Shown here: positions 1 through 8,717 of the stretch, one piece after another | How the letters are laid out: each line of letters opens with the position of its first letter | Position numbering within the stretch: the first letter of the stretch is position 1 | From: Stappia albiluteola | GTDB lineage: Bacteria > Pseudomonadota > Alphaproteobacteria > Rhizobiales > Stappiaceae | DNA: 64,000 bases | NCBI RefSeq assembly: GCF_014050225.1 | Contig: NZ_JACFXV010000065.1 | Location: 62,001-126,000, forward strand | Reading direction: 5' to 3' | Notes under the pieces: generated by a model | Told to the model about the DNA's origin: nothing | The model's database searches: none | What the model saw: only the letters and a program-made list of their open reading frames with translations | Made by a program: the position numbers and the translations under genes

Positions 1-724
1 AAAAATCGTCGAGAACGCCTACAATATGGGCCTCACCCATGAGCTGAAGATCGGCAAGGCCTTGCCGCTCGGCGTTTCGGAAGTCCGCGTGATCGACATG
101 GCGGCGTCCTACGCGAGCTTCGCCACCGGCGGCTTCAAGACCACACCCAATCCGATACTTGAGGTGAAGAACTCTGCCGGAACCGTCATCTACGATGCCG
201 AGCGCGACGCAACGCCGCCCCGCAGGGTTCTGGATGAAATGGCGGCAAGGGAAATGAACGACGTGCTCCACAACGTGGTGGAGAACGGCACCGGCCGGCG
301 TGCCCAGGTGAAGGGCGTCATCGCCGCCGGCAAGACCGGTACCACGCAGGCCTATCGCGATGCCTGGTTCGTCGGCTACACAGGCAATTTCGCCGCAGCC
401 GTCTGGTTCGGCAATGACGACTTTTCGGCCACCAACCGCATGACCGGCGGCTCCCTGCCGGCGATGACATGGCAATCGATCATGGAATATGCCCATCAGG
501 GCATCGAGTTGAAACCGCTGCCGGGCGTCGACGAAGGACCGGCGTTCGCGACTGCCGAAGTGGCCAGCGCGGATGGCGTTGCCGCGGGCAGCCGGCCGCG
601 CCTGCTGCGCGAGCAATCCATGGCCGTGCTGAAGGAGATGGGTGACAGGCTGAGCCGGATCGAACAGGCCGAGCAGGCAGACAGGCGCGCCGAGGTTCCA
701 GCAACAACGACGGTGACCCGGTGA
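1..724 (+). CDS. Penicillin-binding protein 1A-type, C-terminal part (5' end outside window)
   Basis: This is the transpeptidase end of a class A penicillin-binding protein that polymerises and cross-links peptidoglycan at the inner membrane. The frame is open from base 2, so the gene starts upstream of the window. The visible part holds the KTGTT active-site box (bases about 334-348), preceded by the usual A-S-Y-A-F-A-GG segment and followed by a WF-G-D segment. The last 50 residues are a charged, poorly conserved tail. Its TGA stop overlaps the GTG start of the next gene (GTGA), so it is probably co-transcribed with the DUF1214/DUF1254 pair. Confidence 0.9.
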   Translation, partial: KIVENAYNMGLTHELKIGKALPLGVSEVRVIDMAASYASFATGGFKTTPNPILEVKNSAGTVIYDAERDATPPRRVLDEMAAREMNDVLHNVVENGTGRRAQVKGVIAAGKTGTTQAYRDAWFVGYTGNFAAAVWFGNDDFSATNRMTGGSLPAMTWQSIMEYAHQGIELKPLPGVDEGPAFATAEVASADGVAAGSRPRLLREQSMAVLKEMGDRLSRIEQAEQADRRAEVPATTTVTR

Positions 725-1437
725 TCGCAGCACTTGCTTCAAGACTGGGCGGTGCCGAGCGTGGAAGGCGCGGGGCAATCCTCCGGGCCCGCAGGTTCGA
801 TCCCGAAGCGAGTTGGGCGCGTCCCGACCGCAAGCCGGCGATCCTGCGGACGCGAAAGCCATCGCTGACCGCGAACCTGTTCTTGCTCGTCGTGGCCGCA
901 CTCATATTCGGCTTCGGCGCAAGCTATCTGGCGGTGGAGACCGACGCGCAGTTCGGTGCCATGCAACTGGGTGTCTGGCGCGCCTATCCGGCAAGCGGCA
1001 CGCCCGAGGCCGATCCCTATTCGGCGGCCGTCTACGCACGCACCGGCCGCATTCCTCTGGCCGGCGGCGAAGGTCTTGCCTTTACCGCCGAGCGCGACAG
1101 TTCGGACGAATTGCTGAATCCGGCCTGCGACTACACGATCGAGGGCAATACGGCGCCTGCAAGGCTATGGAGCCTGGTGGCGCTTGACCGCGCCCACCAT
1201 CTCGTGCCGACGACTGCGGGCCGCACAGTGCTGACCAGCCAGCATCTGCTGCGCCGGCCCGATGGCAGCTTCGCCATCACCTCTTCCCCTTTCGCGCGCT
1301 CCGGCAACTGGCTGCCGACCGCGCCGCTGGCCAGCGGCCTCGTCTTCGTGCTGCGCCTCTACGACACGCCTCTTTCCACCGGTACGGGCGTGGCGGAAGT
1401 CGACATGCCGGCGATCATCCGCGGACGCTGCAGATGA
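721..1437 (+). CDS. DUF1214 domain membrane-anchored protein
   Basis: A 238-residue protein with a basic N-terminal region of about 45 residues, one membrane segment (about 50-67) and a C-terminal domain with the features of DUF1214 proteins (Y-x-A-x-YARTG-x-IPLA, EGL-F-AERD, C-Y-I-G-x-x-PAR). The biochemical role of the family is unknown. The GTG start overlaps the stop of the penicillin-binding protein, and its end overlaps the next gene by ATGA, so translational coupling is likely. The long basic N-terminus means a start further downstream is possible. The DUF1214 call is from memory of the motif pattern. Confidence 0.75.
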   Translation: MIAALASRLGGAERGRRGAILRARRFDPEASWARPDRKPAILRTRKPSLTANLFLLVVAALIFGFGASYLAVETDAQFGAMQLGVWRAYPASGTPEADPYSAAVYARTGRIPLAGGEGLAFTAERDSSDELLNPACDYTIEGNTAPARLWSLVALDRAHHLVPTTAGRTVLTSQHLLRRPDGSFAITSSPFARSGNWLPTAPLASGLVFVLRLYDTPLSTGTGVAEVDMPAIIRGRCR

Positions 1438-1991
1438 AATCGCCCCTCCTTGCCCGCCTGACCCTGATTGGCCTTGCCGGCTTCTTTGCCGGCGGCATCA
1501 TCCATATCTTCGTCATCTTCAGCATTCCCTCCTTCGTGCCGGACGTTGCCTATGAGCGCATCGGCAGGCTCGGTGCGACGGAAGGCTTCGTGCGCCTCGC
1601 ATCCGTCACCGCAGGCGCGGAACCGCTGCCCATGCTGGATCCGGCCATGGCCCATGCCGCCTGCCGCTATGAGCTCGCCGACGGGCCGGTGCGGCTCGAC
1701 GCGGAAATCGACGCGCCCTTCTGGTCCTTCGCACTGTTCAACCGGCGGGGTGAAACGATCTACAGCTTCAACGACCGCACCTCCGGCACGGGCAAGCTGG
1801 GCATGCTGGTGCTCACCCCCGAACAGCTCAGCGTCTTGCGCGAGCAGCCGCCGGCCGATCTGGAAGACCTGATCGTCATTGAAACCGATGAGGAGGATGG
1901 GTTCGCGCTGTTGCGCGCCTTCGTTCCGAACGACTTGCGCCGGCAGACGATCGAAGCCTCGCTCGACGCCGCACGCTGCGCCCCATTGTAG
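1434..1991 (+). CDS. DUF1254 domain membrane-anchored protein
   Basis: A 185-residue protein with an N-terminal membrane anchor (about residues 8-30) and a periplasmic domain resembling DUF1254, the usual genomic partner of DUF1214. It begins inside the stop codon of the DUF1214 gene (ATGA), which supports translational coupling and a shared function. The pair follows a cell-wall synthase, which hints at an envelope role, but no activity is known. It converges on the downstream lipoprotein with only six bases between stops. Confidence 0.75.
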   Translation: MKSPLLARLTLIGLAGFFAGGIIHIFVIFSIPSFVPDVAYERIGRLGATEGFVRLASVTAGAEPLPMLDPAMAHAACRYELADGPVRLDAEIDAPFWSFALFNRRGETIYSFNDRTSGTGKLGMLVLTPEQLSVLREQPPADLEDLIVIETDEEDGFALLRAFVPNDLRRQTIEASLDAARCAPL

Positions 1992-1997
1992 GGGCGC

Positions 1998-2828
1998 CTA
2001 CTTCTTGTAGACGGGCCCTTCCGTGCCCCAGCCGTTATAGATGCGCGACCGTCGGGCCTGCGCTTCCTGACCGTAGCGGTTTATACCCTTACAGCCCTTT
2101 TCCAGGAACAGGATCTCGCCCGCCAGCCGCTTCCATGCCGAATTGGCATCCCAGACACGCTCCTCGGACGGGGTTTCGATCTCCAGCGCATCGATGGCGT
2201 AGCGATAGGACTTCAGCCGGTAACGGAGGGAAAGCTTCGCCCAGGCGATATACTGACTGTTTTCCCAGACGCGGGCCTGCGCACCGGCAAGCTCTTCCTG
2301 CGTGGTGACGCTGCGCCGCCCCAACGCCCGCAGCCGTTCCTCGTCGGCCGCCGTGACGCGCTCGGCCACCTCGCAGAAGGGCAGCACCAGATCGGCGTCG
2401 CCCTCCGCGTCGACGGCCACGCGGTCATAGCGTGCGTCGCTCGACCGATACTTGTCGGAGCGCAGGTATTTGTAATAGCGACTGGGATCCAGGTTCTGGT
2501 CGCTCTCCGGCAGGACCCGAGTGCGGATGAGCTCGACACGCGATCCCTCTATCCAGTCCTCCGACGAGGGCGGACGGATCAGCGTCCAGCCGCGATCTCG
2601 CAGCAGCTCCTCGTCATTGGTCAGGTTGAACTTGGAAACCGGTTCGCCGCGGCCGCGCGCCGCCTCGTCGCCGATGAAGGGCAGAACCTTGTCGTGAATG
2701 ACGGAGGGAGCCGCCCGGTCGAAGTCGCCTGTGGGGCGGCTGCAGGCGGCGGCAAGGACCGCAAGCGACACGAAAGCGAGCCGGAGTGCCCCCTTCCTGC
2801 CTCGACCGGTATTGCGCGCTTCAGCCAT
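1998..2828 (-). CDS. Hypothetical lipoprotein
   Basis: A protein of about 276 residues starting at the ATG at 2828, which has GAAGAAGGG just upstream. The N-terminus has a basic stretch, a hydrophobic core and a lipobox (LAAAC), so export and lipidation are expected. The mature part is charged, soluble and rich in Arg, Glu and Tyr; I recognise no family. An in-frame ATG at 2858 is an alternative start but would put extra residues before the signal peptide. A 70-codon gene ends 43 bases upstream on the same strand and is probably co-transcribed. Confidence 0.65.
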   Translation of the reverse strand: MAEARNTGRGRKGALRLAFVSLAVLAAACSRPTGDFDRAAPSVIHDKVLPFIGDEAARGRGEPVSKFNLTNDEELLRDRGWTLIRPPSSEDWIEGSRVELIRTRVLPESDQNLDPSRYYKYLRSDKYRSSDARYDRVAVDAEGDADLVLPFCEVAERVTAADEERLRALGRRSVTTQEELAGAQARVWENSQYIAWAKLSLRYRLKSYRYAIDALEIETPSEERVWDANSAWKRLAGEILFLEKGCKGINRYGQEAQARRSRIYNGWGTEGPVYKK

Positions 2829-2871
2829 CCGCCCTTCTTCCGAAAGAAGCGGTGGCATGTTCCGATCCGGC

Positions 2872-3084
2872 CTAAAAGGAAAAGCCCGGATCGCGCTCCT
2901 GCCCCGCCAGCACTGTCTTATCAGTGTTGCGCCCGATTCGGACACTGAGATCAAGCGTATGCCGTTCGATGCGCACACCCGGGAAGACGACGACTTCGCC
3001 GCGCGGAGCGTTTTCGCAATTGCGGCGTGGCCGCGACCAGCGCCTTACCCGGTGGGCCGAGGTGAATTCCAATACAGTTCCCAT
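2872..3084 (-). CDS. Small conserved-looking protein, 70 aa
   Basis: A 70-residue ORF preceded by a very strong ribosome site: AGGAGG ends five bases before its ATG at 3084. The N-terminal MGTVLEF and the later GEVVVFPGVRIERH resemble short rhizobial proteins of unknown function that I remember only loosely. There is no signal peptide or membrane segment. It lies just upstream of the lipoprotein on the same strand. The region overlaps no other convincing gene. Function unknown; gene status rests on the ribosome site and the placement. Confidence 0.6.
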   Translation of the reverse strand: MGTVLEFTSAHRVRRWSRPRRNCENAPRGEVVVFPGVRIERHTLDLSVRIGRNTDKTVLAGQERDPGFSF

Positions 3085-3425
3085 CGCATCCTCCTATTCG
3101 ATCTTCCCCGGCGGCTTTGCGCCAGGGACCCCGTCAGGTGACGCCGTACGAGACTGACATAAGGGAATGAGACGGCAGTTATAGTTAACAAGAACTTAAT
3201 ATCTGCACGTCTTTGATAATGAAATACTACATGTTTCGCGCATCCCTTGTATCCGGTCGACTACCAACTGTCGCAAATTGCAATTTCCCGGGAATTTTAA
3301 CCACGCGTTTATACTTACCGCTGCCACCGCTCGGAAAAATTTGCCGTTTACGATGCGTTATCTTTAACGAATTGTAAGAAATTCCCGCTCAATTCTAAGG
3401 ACGGGGCATCGGGCGTGCCTGACCG
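3085..3425. other. AT-rich divergent intergenic region
   Basis: About 340 bases, clearly AT-richer than its surroundings, between the small minus-strand gene and the plus-strand DUF2336 gene. It contains one perfect and two partial CtrA-type boxes (annotated separately). No tRNA or hairpin terminator was seen. It is a promoter region for both directions. Confidence 0.6.
3185..3199. promoter_or_regulatory. CtrA-type box TTAA-N7-TTAA
   Basis: TTAACAAGAACTTAA is an exact match to the full CtrA recognition pattern TTAA-N7-TTAA. Two near matches follow at 3297-3311 (TTAA-N7-TTTA) and 3364-3378 (TTAA-N7-TAAG). CtrA is the master cell-cycle response regulator of alphaproteobacteria; binding here is inferred from sequence only. 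The clustering of three boxes in one AT-rich intergenic region strengthens the call. Confidence 0.55.
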
Positions 3426-4709
3426 TTGGCTCCTCGGGAAGAGGCGTCTTGCGGAAGGAAGCCTGCCGCGGCCACCTGTCGTTTGCGTATCGAGCCGGTC
3501 AGATCCTTGTCGTCCTACCCGAACCCATCGCCCGACGAACCCCCTCGCCGACCCGCTGCGGAAGACCGCGTGAGGGAAGCGGAAGGCGCGGCGCGCGCCA
3601 AGGTGCTGCTTGCCGCCGCCGAGCTCTATGCCTCCCGTCCCGCGCATGACCGGGCCGAGCGCGGCATCTTTGCCGAGTTGGCCCGCCAGATGCTGCCGGA
3701 AACCGGCGTCGAGAGCCGCCGCCGCATTGCCGAGTTGCTGGCAGGCGCCACCGACGCGCCCGCCGAAACGCTGTCGCAGCTTTGCCGCGACCCGGATCCA
3801 CTGGTCGCCGGCCCGATCCTGGCCGAGGCGGCCGCGCTCAGCGAATGCGACCTGATCCAGGCGGTCGGGCGCGGGCCCGAACCGCTGCGCATGGCAGTTG
3901 CCGACCGAGACGACCTCACGGACGCGGTGGTGACAGCGCTATTTGCTCAGGCTGATGCCGAAACGTTGCGCCACCTGGTAGAACGGCTTGAGGACGGAGC
4001 GATCCCCTGCCTGGCCGGGAACGCCGAAGTCATCCCGGCTGAAGCGCTGGCAGCGCTTGAAACACGGCCGGAACTGCTGTCTGCCCTTGCAGCCGAACTG
4101 TCGGCGATCCGCGCGCTTCCAGCTTCGCTGCTCTTCAACCTGTTTCTCGAACTCGACCATCAAGGCAGGATGGAGGCGATCGCGGCCGCACAGGCGCGCG
4201 CGCTGGCAGAACTTGCGCGGTCCGCGAACGCTCAGCCGCTGCATGCCTTCTTCAAGCCTGCGGTGTTGGACGCGCTGGTTTCGGCGGCACTTTCGGGCGG
4301 CTCGGCCGCCTTCGCATCGCATCTGGCCTACGTGCTGGCGCTTCCGGCGGAAACGGCGGCGCGGATTGCAGACGACAATACCGGCGAGGCGCTAGTGATC
4401 TGCCTGCGGGCGCTTGGCGTCAATGACGGTGACGTGGCGCGCATTCTCGTCCGTCTGCTCGGCGTCCGCCTTACCCTCGACGAATTGCGTGGGCTGCTCG
4501 CCCTGCACGAGCAGATATCGGCCCGCGCCGCAATCCTTCTCGTCACAAGCTGGAACGGCGGCGCTCTGCCCGAGGTTGGCAAGCGCGAAGAGGCTGCCAT
4601 GCACGACACCGTCTATTCGGGCGCGGCACGCATCGGGACGGAACTCCGGACGGCACCGCGATCCCAGCGGGAGGAAAGCCTGTCTCCCCTGCGCCGCGGC
4701 GCGGGTTGA
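3426..4709 (+). CDS. DUF2336 domain protein
   Basis: A long, Ala/Leu-rich, all-helical protein resembling the DUF2336 family of alphaproteobacteria, whose function is unknown. It has repeated patterns of 30-40 residues like helical repeats (for example LSQLCRDPDPLVAGPILAEA) and no signal peptide. The start is uncertain: the frame opens with TTG at 3426, a second TTG lies at 3507, and a GTG at 3570 has GGAAG at a good distance; the GTG would give about 379 residues. It follows the CtrA-like promoter region, so cell-cycle control is possible. Confidence 0.7.
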   Translation: MAPREEASCGRKPAAATCRLRIEPVRSLSSYPNPSPDEPPRRPAAEDRVREAEGAARAKVLLAAAELYASRPAHDRAERGIFAELARQMLPETGVESRRRIAELLAGATDAPAETLSQLCRDPDPLVAGPILAEAAALSECDLIQAVGRGPEPLRMAVADRDDLTDAVVTALFAQADAETLRHLVERLEDGAIPCLAGNAEVIPAEALAALETRPELLSALAAELSAIRALPASLLFNLFLELDHQGRMEAIAAAQARALAELARSANAQPLHAFFKPAVLDALVSAALSGGSAAFASHLAYVLALPAETAARIADDNTGEALVICLRALGVNDGDVARILVRLLGVRLTLDELRGLLALHEQISARAAILLVTSWNGGALPEVGKREEAAMHDTVYSGAARIGTELRTAPRSQREESLSPLRRGAG

Positions 4710-4719
4710 TTCAGAAGCC

Positions 4720-5055
4720 TTAATCCATATCGAGGTAGGCGCGGCCGTTACGATCCTCGATCTCGACCACCCAGAAATCCGGATCGATCCGCGCCTCGCG
4801 GACGAAGCGGGCTTCGACTGTTTCCCGGTCGCATTTTTCCTGCAGCCGTTCGAAGAGACGCCCGCCGGTATCGGCATCGATCAGCATGGTTTGCGGCGCC
4901 GGACCGTAAAGATCATAGGTACCGTCGAGCCTGTCGACCACGAGGAAGATCGCGCCGGCTTCCCTTGCGCCGCGCCGCCGCACGACGGCATAGGCGCCTT
5001 CCGCGAAGCAGCGCCGCACATGGGCGCCAACCCAGAAATCCGAAGTAAGCCGCAT
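4720..5055 (-). CDS. DUF1491 family protein
   Basis: A 111-residue cytoplasmic protein. The start at 5055 (MRLTSDFWVGAHVRRC) matches how DUF1491 proteins usually begin; the frame stays open further upstream but that part is Arg-rich and looks non-coding. Family traits seen are an early WV-A-RRC segment, G-A-Y-V-RRG, a central GAIFLVVDRLDG and a C-terminal DPDFWVVEIEDR. Function unknown. It converges on the DUF2336 gene and diverges from the YnfA-type gene. Confidence 0.8.
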   Translation of the reverse strand: MRLTSDFWVGAHVRRCFAEGAYAVVRRRGAREAGAIFLVVDRLDGTYDLYGPAPQTMLIDADTGGRLFERLQEKCDRETVEARFVREARIDPDFWVVEIEDRNGRAYLDMD

Positions 5056-5231
5056 CCGTAAGTCCCGTTGAAGCGCGTCGCGCAGGCAACGCGAAGATAG
5101 GCAAGGCCGGCGGCGGCCGCCATCCTTGATTTGCAGGCGGCCTTCTGCATCCATCGTCGCAACGCCGAGAGCGATTTCCGATCGATGGAGATCGACTGAG
5201 CGCCAGAAACATACGCCATGCGAGGAAGCCC

Positions 5232-5564
5232 ATGATGAAGACGATCGCCGCCTATGCGGGAGCCGCCCTGGCGGAAATCGCCGGATGCTACGCCTTCTGG
5301 GCATGGCTCCGCCTTGGCAAGTCGGTCTGGTGGCTGGTGCCGGGCGGCCTGTCGCTGGCGGTTTTCGCCTATTTGCTCACGTTCGTGGACAGTATCGCAG
5401 CGGGTCGGACCTATGCGGCCTACGGCGGCGTCTATATCTTCGCGTCGCTCGCCTGGCTTCGCATCGTTGAGGGAATGCGTCCTGACCGCTGGGACGTGAT
5501 CGGAGCGGCAATATGCCTGGCCGGCGCGGCCCTGATCATCGCCGGACCGCGGCCACCGGTATGA
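5232..5564 (+). CDS. YnfA / UPF0060 family membrane protein
   Basis: A 110-residue protein with four hydrophobic segments and the family hallmarks [10 protein letters not shown] near the N-terminus and AAYGGVYI in the third segment. UPF0060 proteins are small inner-membrane proteins related in size and topology to small multidrug-resistance carriers; transport function is not established. Two adjacent ATG codons (5232, 5235) follow GAGGAAG. It appears monocistronic. Confidence 0.85.
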   Translation: MMKTIAAYAGAALAEIAGCYAFWAWLRLGKSVWWLVPGGLSLAVFAYLLTFVDSIAAGRTYAAYGGVYIFASLAWLRIVEGMRPDRWDVIGAAICLAGAALIIAGPRPPV

Positions 5565-5608
5565 AAGCGCGGCAAGACGGTCACCCCGTTACTCGCCCTC
5601 CGGTGGCA

Positions 5609-6361
5609 TCACTCCCCGAGCTTGCGGCCGCTCAGGTTCTCAAGTTCGGCGAAAACCCGCTCTGTCATCTCGCCCGTGACTGGAAGGCTGCGGTCGATCT
5701 CGAAACGCCGGATCGCATCCGCCGTCTGGTCGCCGAAAATGCCGTCGATCTCCAATGGGCCGTAGCCGAGATCCGCCAGGAGCTTCTGTAGCTGGAGGAC
5801 CTGGGTGTCGCCCCTTGGAGCCGGCACCGGCTCGCTCGGCGCACCTGCCACGGACCGCGGAGAGGCCTGGGGCACGGGTACGACAGGCTCCGCCGTGCGG
5901 CCGTCGAAATCGAGCGCCAGGCGGGCCAGAAGCGCCTCGTCGATCCGCCCGGTATCGGGCAATCCGCGCGAGCGCTGATAGGCACGCACCGCGCGCTCTG
6001 TCGCCGGGCCATTCAGCCCGTCGAGCAGGCCTTCGTAGAACCCGAGGCGGCGTAACTCTATCTGCACGTCCCGCACCAGCGGGGCTGCAGAAATGGAACT
6101 GGTCCTGACGGAAATGAGCCGCTCCTGCGCGGCCTTCTCCACCGGGCGTGTGGCAAAGAGTGGCGACGGGTGCGGTCCGGCCTGAAAGCTCGTTGCATTG
6201 GCGATGATGAGGCCCGCCGTCAGCGCCATGACCAACCAGCCGCCGGCAGCGACCGGATTGTCCGCTGCGAAGCTGCCCAGACGGCGCGCGCTCCCACGGC
6301 CGCGCTCGTAGGAGCCCAGAGCGCGGGGATCATCCTTAACTTTGGATACCCGTCTCGCCAT
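5609..6361 (-). CDS. Peptidoglycan-binding-domain protein, membrane-anchored
   Basis: A 250-residue protein with a basic cytoplasmic N-terminus, one membrane segment (about 38-56) and two PG_binding_1-type repeats (about 95-150 and 185-240) with the V-x-x-LQ-x-L-x-x-LG-Y-x-P-x-x-x-DG-x-x-G-x-x-T-x-x-A-I-x-x-F pattern. A Pro-rich linker joins them. The protein probably binds the cell wall from the periplasmic side. The start has AGAGGACTGA before the ATG. It lies downstream of the DivJ-like kinase on the same strand. Confidence 0.8.
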   Translation of the reverse strand: MARRVSKVKDDPRALGSYERGRGSARRLGSFAADNPVAAGGWLVMALTAGLIIANATSFQAGPHPSPLFATRPVEKAAQERLISVRTSSISAAPLVRDVQIELRRLGFYEGLLDGLNGPATERAVRAYQRSRGLPDTGRIDEALLARLALDFDGRTAEPVVPVPQASPRSVAGAPSEPVPAPRGDTQVLQLQKLLADLGYGPLEIDGIFGDQTADAIRRFEIDRSLPVTGEMTERVFAELENLSGRKLGE

Positions 6362-6470
6362 TCAGTCCTCTTCCCGTCGATCCGGATTACCTAACGTTGA
6401 GTCATTTCAGCGCCGAATCGCAAAATCCTCACAACCTACCCGAACGACCTGCACCTCGATGTGAACTTGC

Positions 6471-8276
6471 TCAGGCGATCCGGCGCGCCGGAATAGCCCC
6501 CATTGCCGATGTGGCAGCGTGTGCGGCGGCCGGCGTGTGGCCAGCCGGACGCGGCAGCCGGATGGTGACAGCGGTGCCCTTGCCGAGCCTGCTGTCGAAA
6601 GTAACCTTGCCACCATGCAGTTCGGCCAGTCCCTTCACCACGGACAGGCCCAGGCCCGTCCCCTCGTGGCTGCGGTTGTAGCCGCCATTGACCTGGAAGA
6701 AGGGCATGCCGAGCCGCTTGAGATCGCTTTCGGCGATACCGATCCCGCTATCCTCGACGCGGATGACGAGATCCTCCCGCTCCAGCCGTGCCGAAACCAG
6801 CACTCGCCCGTCCTTGTGGGTGAATTTCACCGCATTGGACAGCAGGTTCAGGATGATCTGCTTGCAGGCCCGCCGGTCGGCCGGGAACTCGCCGAGAGAG
6901 GGCGATATATCCGACAGGAGGGCGATTCCGGCCTTGTCGGCCGCACCCGCCATCATCTTCCGGCAGCTTTCCACGCAATGCCCGACATCGAAGGGCTCGA
7001 CAGACAGCTCGAAATTCCCGGTTTCGATCTTCGACATGTCGAGGATATCGTTGACCACCTGCAGCAGATGGCGGCCGGAATCATGGATGAGGTCGATATA
7101 TTCCAGCGACTTCGCCTGATCCTGCATCAGATGCGGCGAATGGCGCAGCAGGTCGGAAAAGCCGATGATGGCATTGAGCGGCGTGCGCAGCTCGTGGCTG
7201 ACATTGGCGAGGAACCGCGTCTTGGCCGCGCTTGCGGCTTCCGCCAGCTCGCGCGCTTCGGCCAGCGCCGCGTCCTGTATCTTGCGCTCGGAAATGTCGC
7301 GCAGGACGGCAACGACCGCACCGCCGATGCCCGGAACCTTTTCTTCCACGCAGCGCGCATTCATTTCCAGCCAGGAATATTCCGGCCGCTCGCTGTTACC
7401 GCCGCCGCGCTGCACGCGGAATTCGATCGTCGAGGGAGCGGCAAAACCGCAGGCGTCGGAGATCGCCTTCAGGAACGCAGGCCTGTCGGCCACGTGCACG
7501 CGCTGGAACAACCCGCGACCAAGCATTTTTACGCGCGACAGACCAAGCGCCGCCTCCACGGACGGCGAAACGAACAACACGCTCCCATCCGGCTCGTGCA
7601 GCGTGATGACATCGTGAACGTTTTCGGCAAGCAGGCGGTATTTCGCCTCGCCTTCGTCGAGAAGCGCCCTGCCCTGACGCTGATCCCAATCGACCCTGAG
7701 CGCCAGCAGGCCGGCATAGGCAAGCGCGGCCACCGAGGAAATGCCCTCGAGGCCGAAACCCGGAGCCCCGCCCTGCGCAAAGGAAAACTGCGGAACCGCC
7801 GCGAAGGGGGCAAGGCCAAGAAGGACTATGATGGTAGCCGCCGCCAGCGCCACCACCGCAATCACCTTGCGCGAACCGGAGAGCGCCGCTTCCAGCGGCG
7901 CGATCGCCAGCCAGACGATGGCGAAGGAATGCGTGCCGCCGGTCAGCGCCGCAACGCCGCCGATGAATGCGGCGAAGAGCAACGCGGAGGCCAGATGAGC
8001 CCCGGCCAGCGACCCCGACCTCGACAACAGCATGGCGACGGGGATCTGCGCGGCTAGCCAGGCCGCGACAAGAATGAGCGGCAGCGTGATCGGCCCGACC
8101 AGCGCGAGCGCCAACGGCAACACCGACAGTGCCAGAACGCCGCTCGTCAGCCCGGTGAGGATGAAAGCCCGGTGGCGGGCGAACTCCCGTCGATCGTTGG
8201 CAACGTTCGGATGAACGAGGCCGTCAAGTACCCGGACCACCGGACCAAGAGGGACAGAACTACGCAAACTCATCAC
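6471..8276 (-). CDS. divJ: DivJ-like PAS sensor histidine kinase (PdhS family)
   Basis: A 601-residue sensor kinase. Residues about 35-195 hold roughly six membrane helices, a PAS domain follows (about 210-330), then the phosphoacceptor helix with SHELRTPLNAIIGFSD (His361) and an ATPase domain with EDSGIGI and GTGLGLS boxes. The HisKA sequence is that of the PleC/DivJ family, which acts on the single-domain regulator DivK upstream of CtrA. The six-helix N-terminus and the position near mucR match what I remember of Sinorhizobium divJ, so that name is preferred but not proven. Two ATGs (8276, 8273) are possible starts. Confidence 0.7.
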   Translation of the reverse strand: MMSLRSSVPLGPVVRVLDGLVHPNVANDRREFARHRAFILTGLTSGVLALSVLPLALALVGPITLPLILVAAWLAAQIPVAMLLSRSGSLAGAHLASALLFAAFIGGVAALTGGTHSFAIVWLAIAPLEAALSGSRKVIAVVALAAATIIVLLGLAPFAAVPQFSFAQGGAPGFGLEGISSVAALAYAGLLALRVDWDQRQGRALLDEGEAKYRLLAENVHDVITLHEPDGSVLFVSPSVEAALGLSRVKMLGRGLFQRVHVADRPAFLKAISDACGFAAPSTIEFRVQRGGGNSERPEYSWLEMNARCVEEKVPGIGGAVVAVLRDISERKIQDAALAEARELAEAASAAKTRFLANVSHELRTPLNAIIGFSDLLRHSPHLMQDQAKSLEYIDLIHDSGRHLLQVVNDILDMSKIETGNFELSVEPFDVGHCVESCRKMMAGAADKAGIALLSDISPSLGEFPADRRACKQIILNLLSNAVKFTHKDGRVLVSARLEREDLVIRVEDSGIGIAESDLKRLGMPFFQVNGGYNRSHEGTGLGLSVVKGLAELHGGKVTFDSRLGKGTAVTIRLPRPAGHTPAAAHAATSAMGAIPARRIA

Positions 8277-8717
8277 CAGGTTCGGAACGCCGGATCCGAT
8301 AGCCTACGCGTCAGATTGCGCCTGACGTCGAAAGGCCGTTCGGCTTGCCGCCTCCAGACTGCTGCCCCCATACGCAAAGTTGCGTACGGCGGAACAACAC
8401 CCGCAAGACAGGCAATGTCACCTTCCATGCTTGCACCAACGGTTTAAGGAACGATGAAACCGCAACAACCGGCGTACGCGAGGCCATTTACCGCCGTGAA
8501 ACCTTCCGGAAGGGGCGCTCGAATGGAAACGATTAAAATTTGAATCTTTTTTTCCGAAAATACGTCGCGCATTTGAGGAAAATCCTCACGCCCGGCGAAA
8601 CGGCATCTTTCTTCCTCTTCGCTACAGTGCCTCCCAACAGCGAGCGAGACAGCCGGGAAACCGGCGGGACGCGAAAAGAACGCTGAAAGACGACAACTCG
8701 ATCAAGGGCGGCAAAAA
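8277..8717. other. Divergent intergenic region, kinase/DUF5330
   Basis: About 440 bases without a credible gene. Small inverted repeats are visible: CGTCAG/CTGACG at 8309-8327, CGGTTT/AAACCG at 8440-8462 and the perfect palindrome CCTTCCGGAAGG at 8502-8513. A T-rich stretch lies near 8550-8560. It must hold promoters for both flanking genes. No CtrA full site, tRNA or terminator was recognised. Confidence 0.5.
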
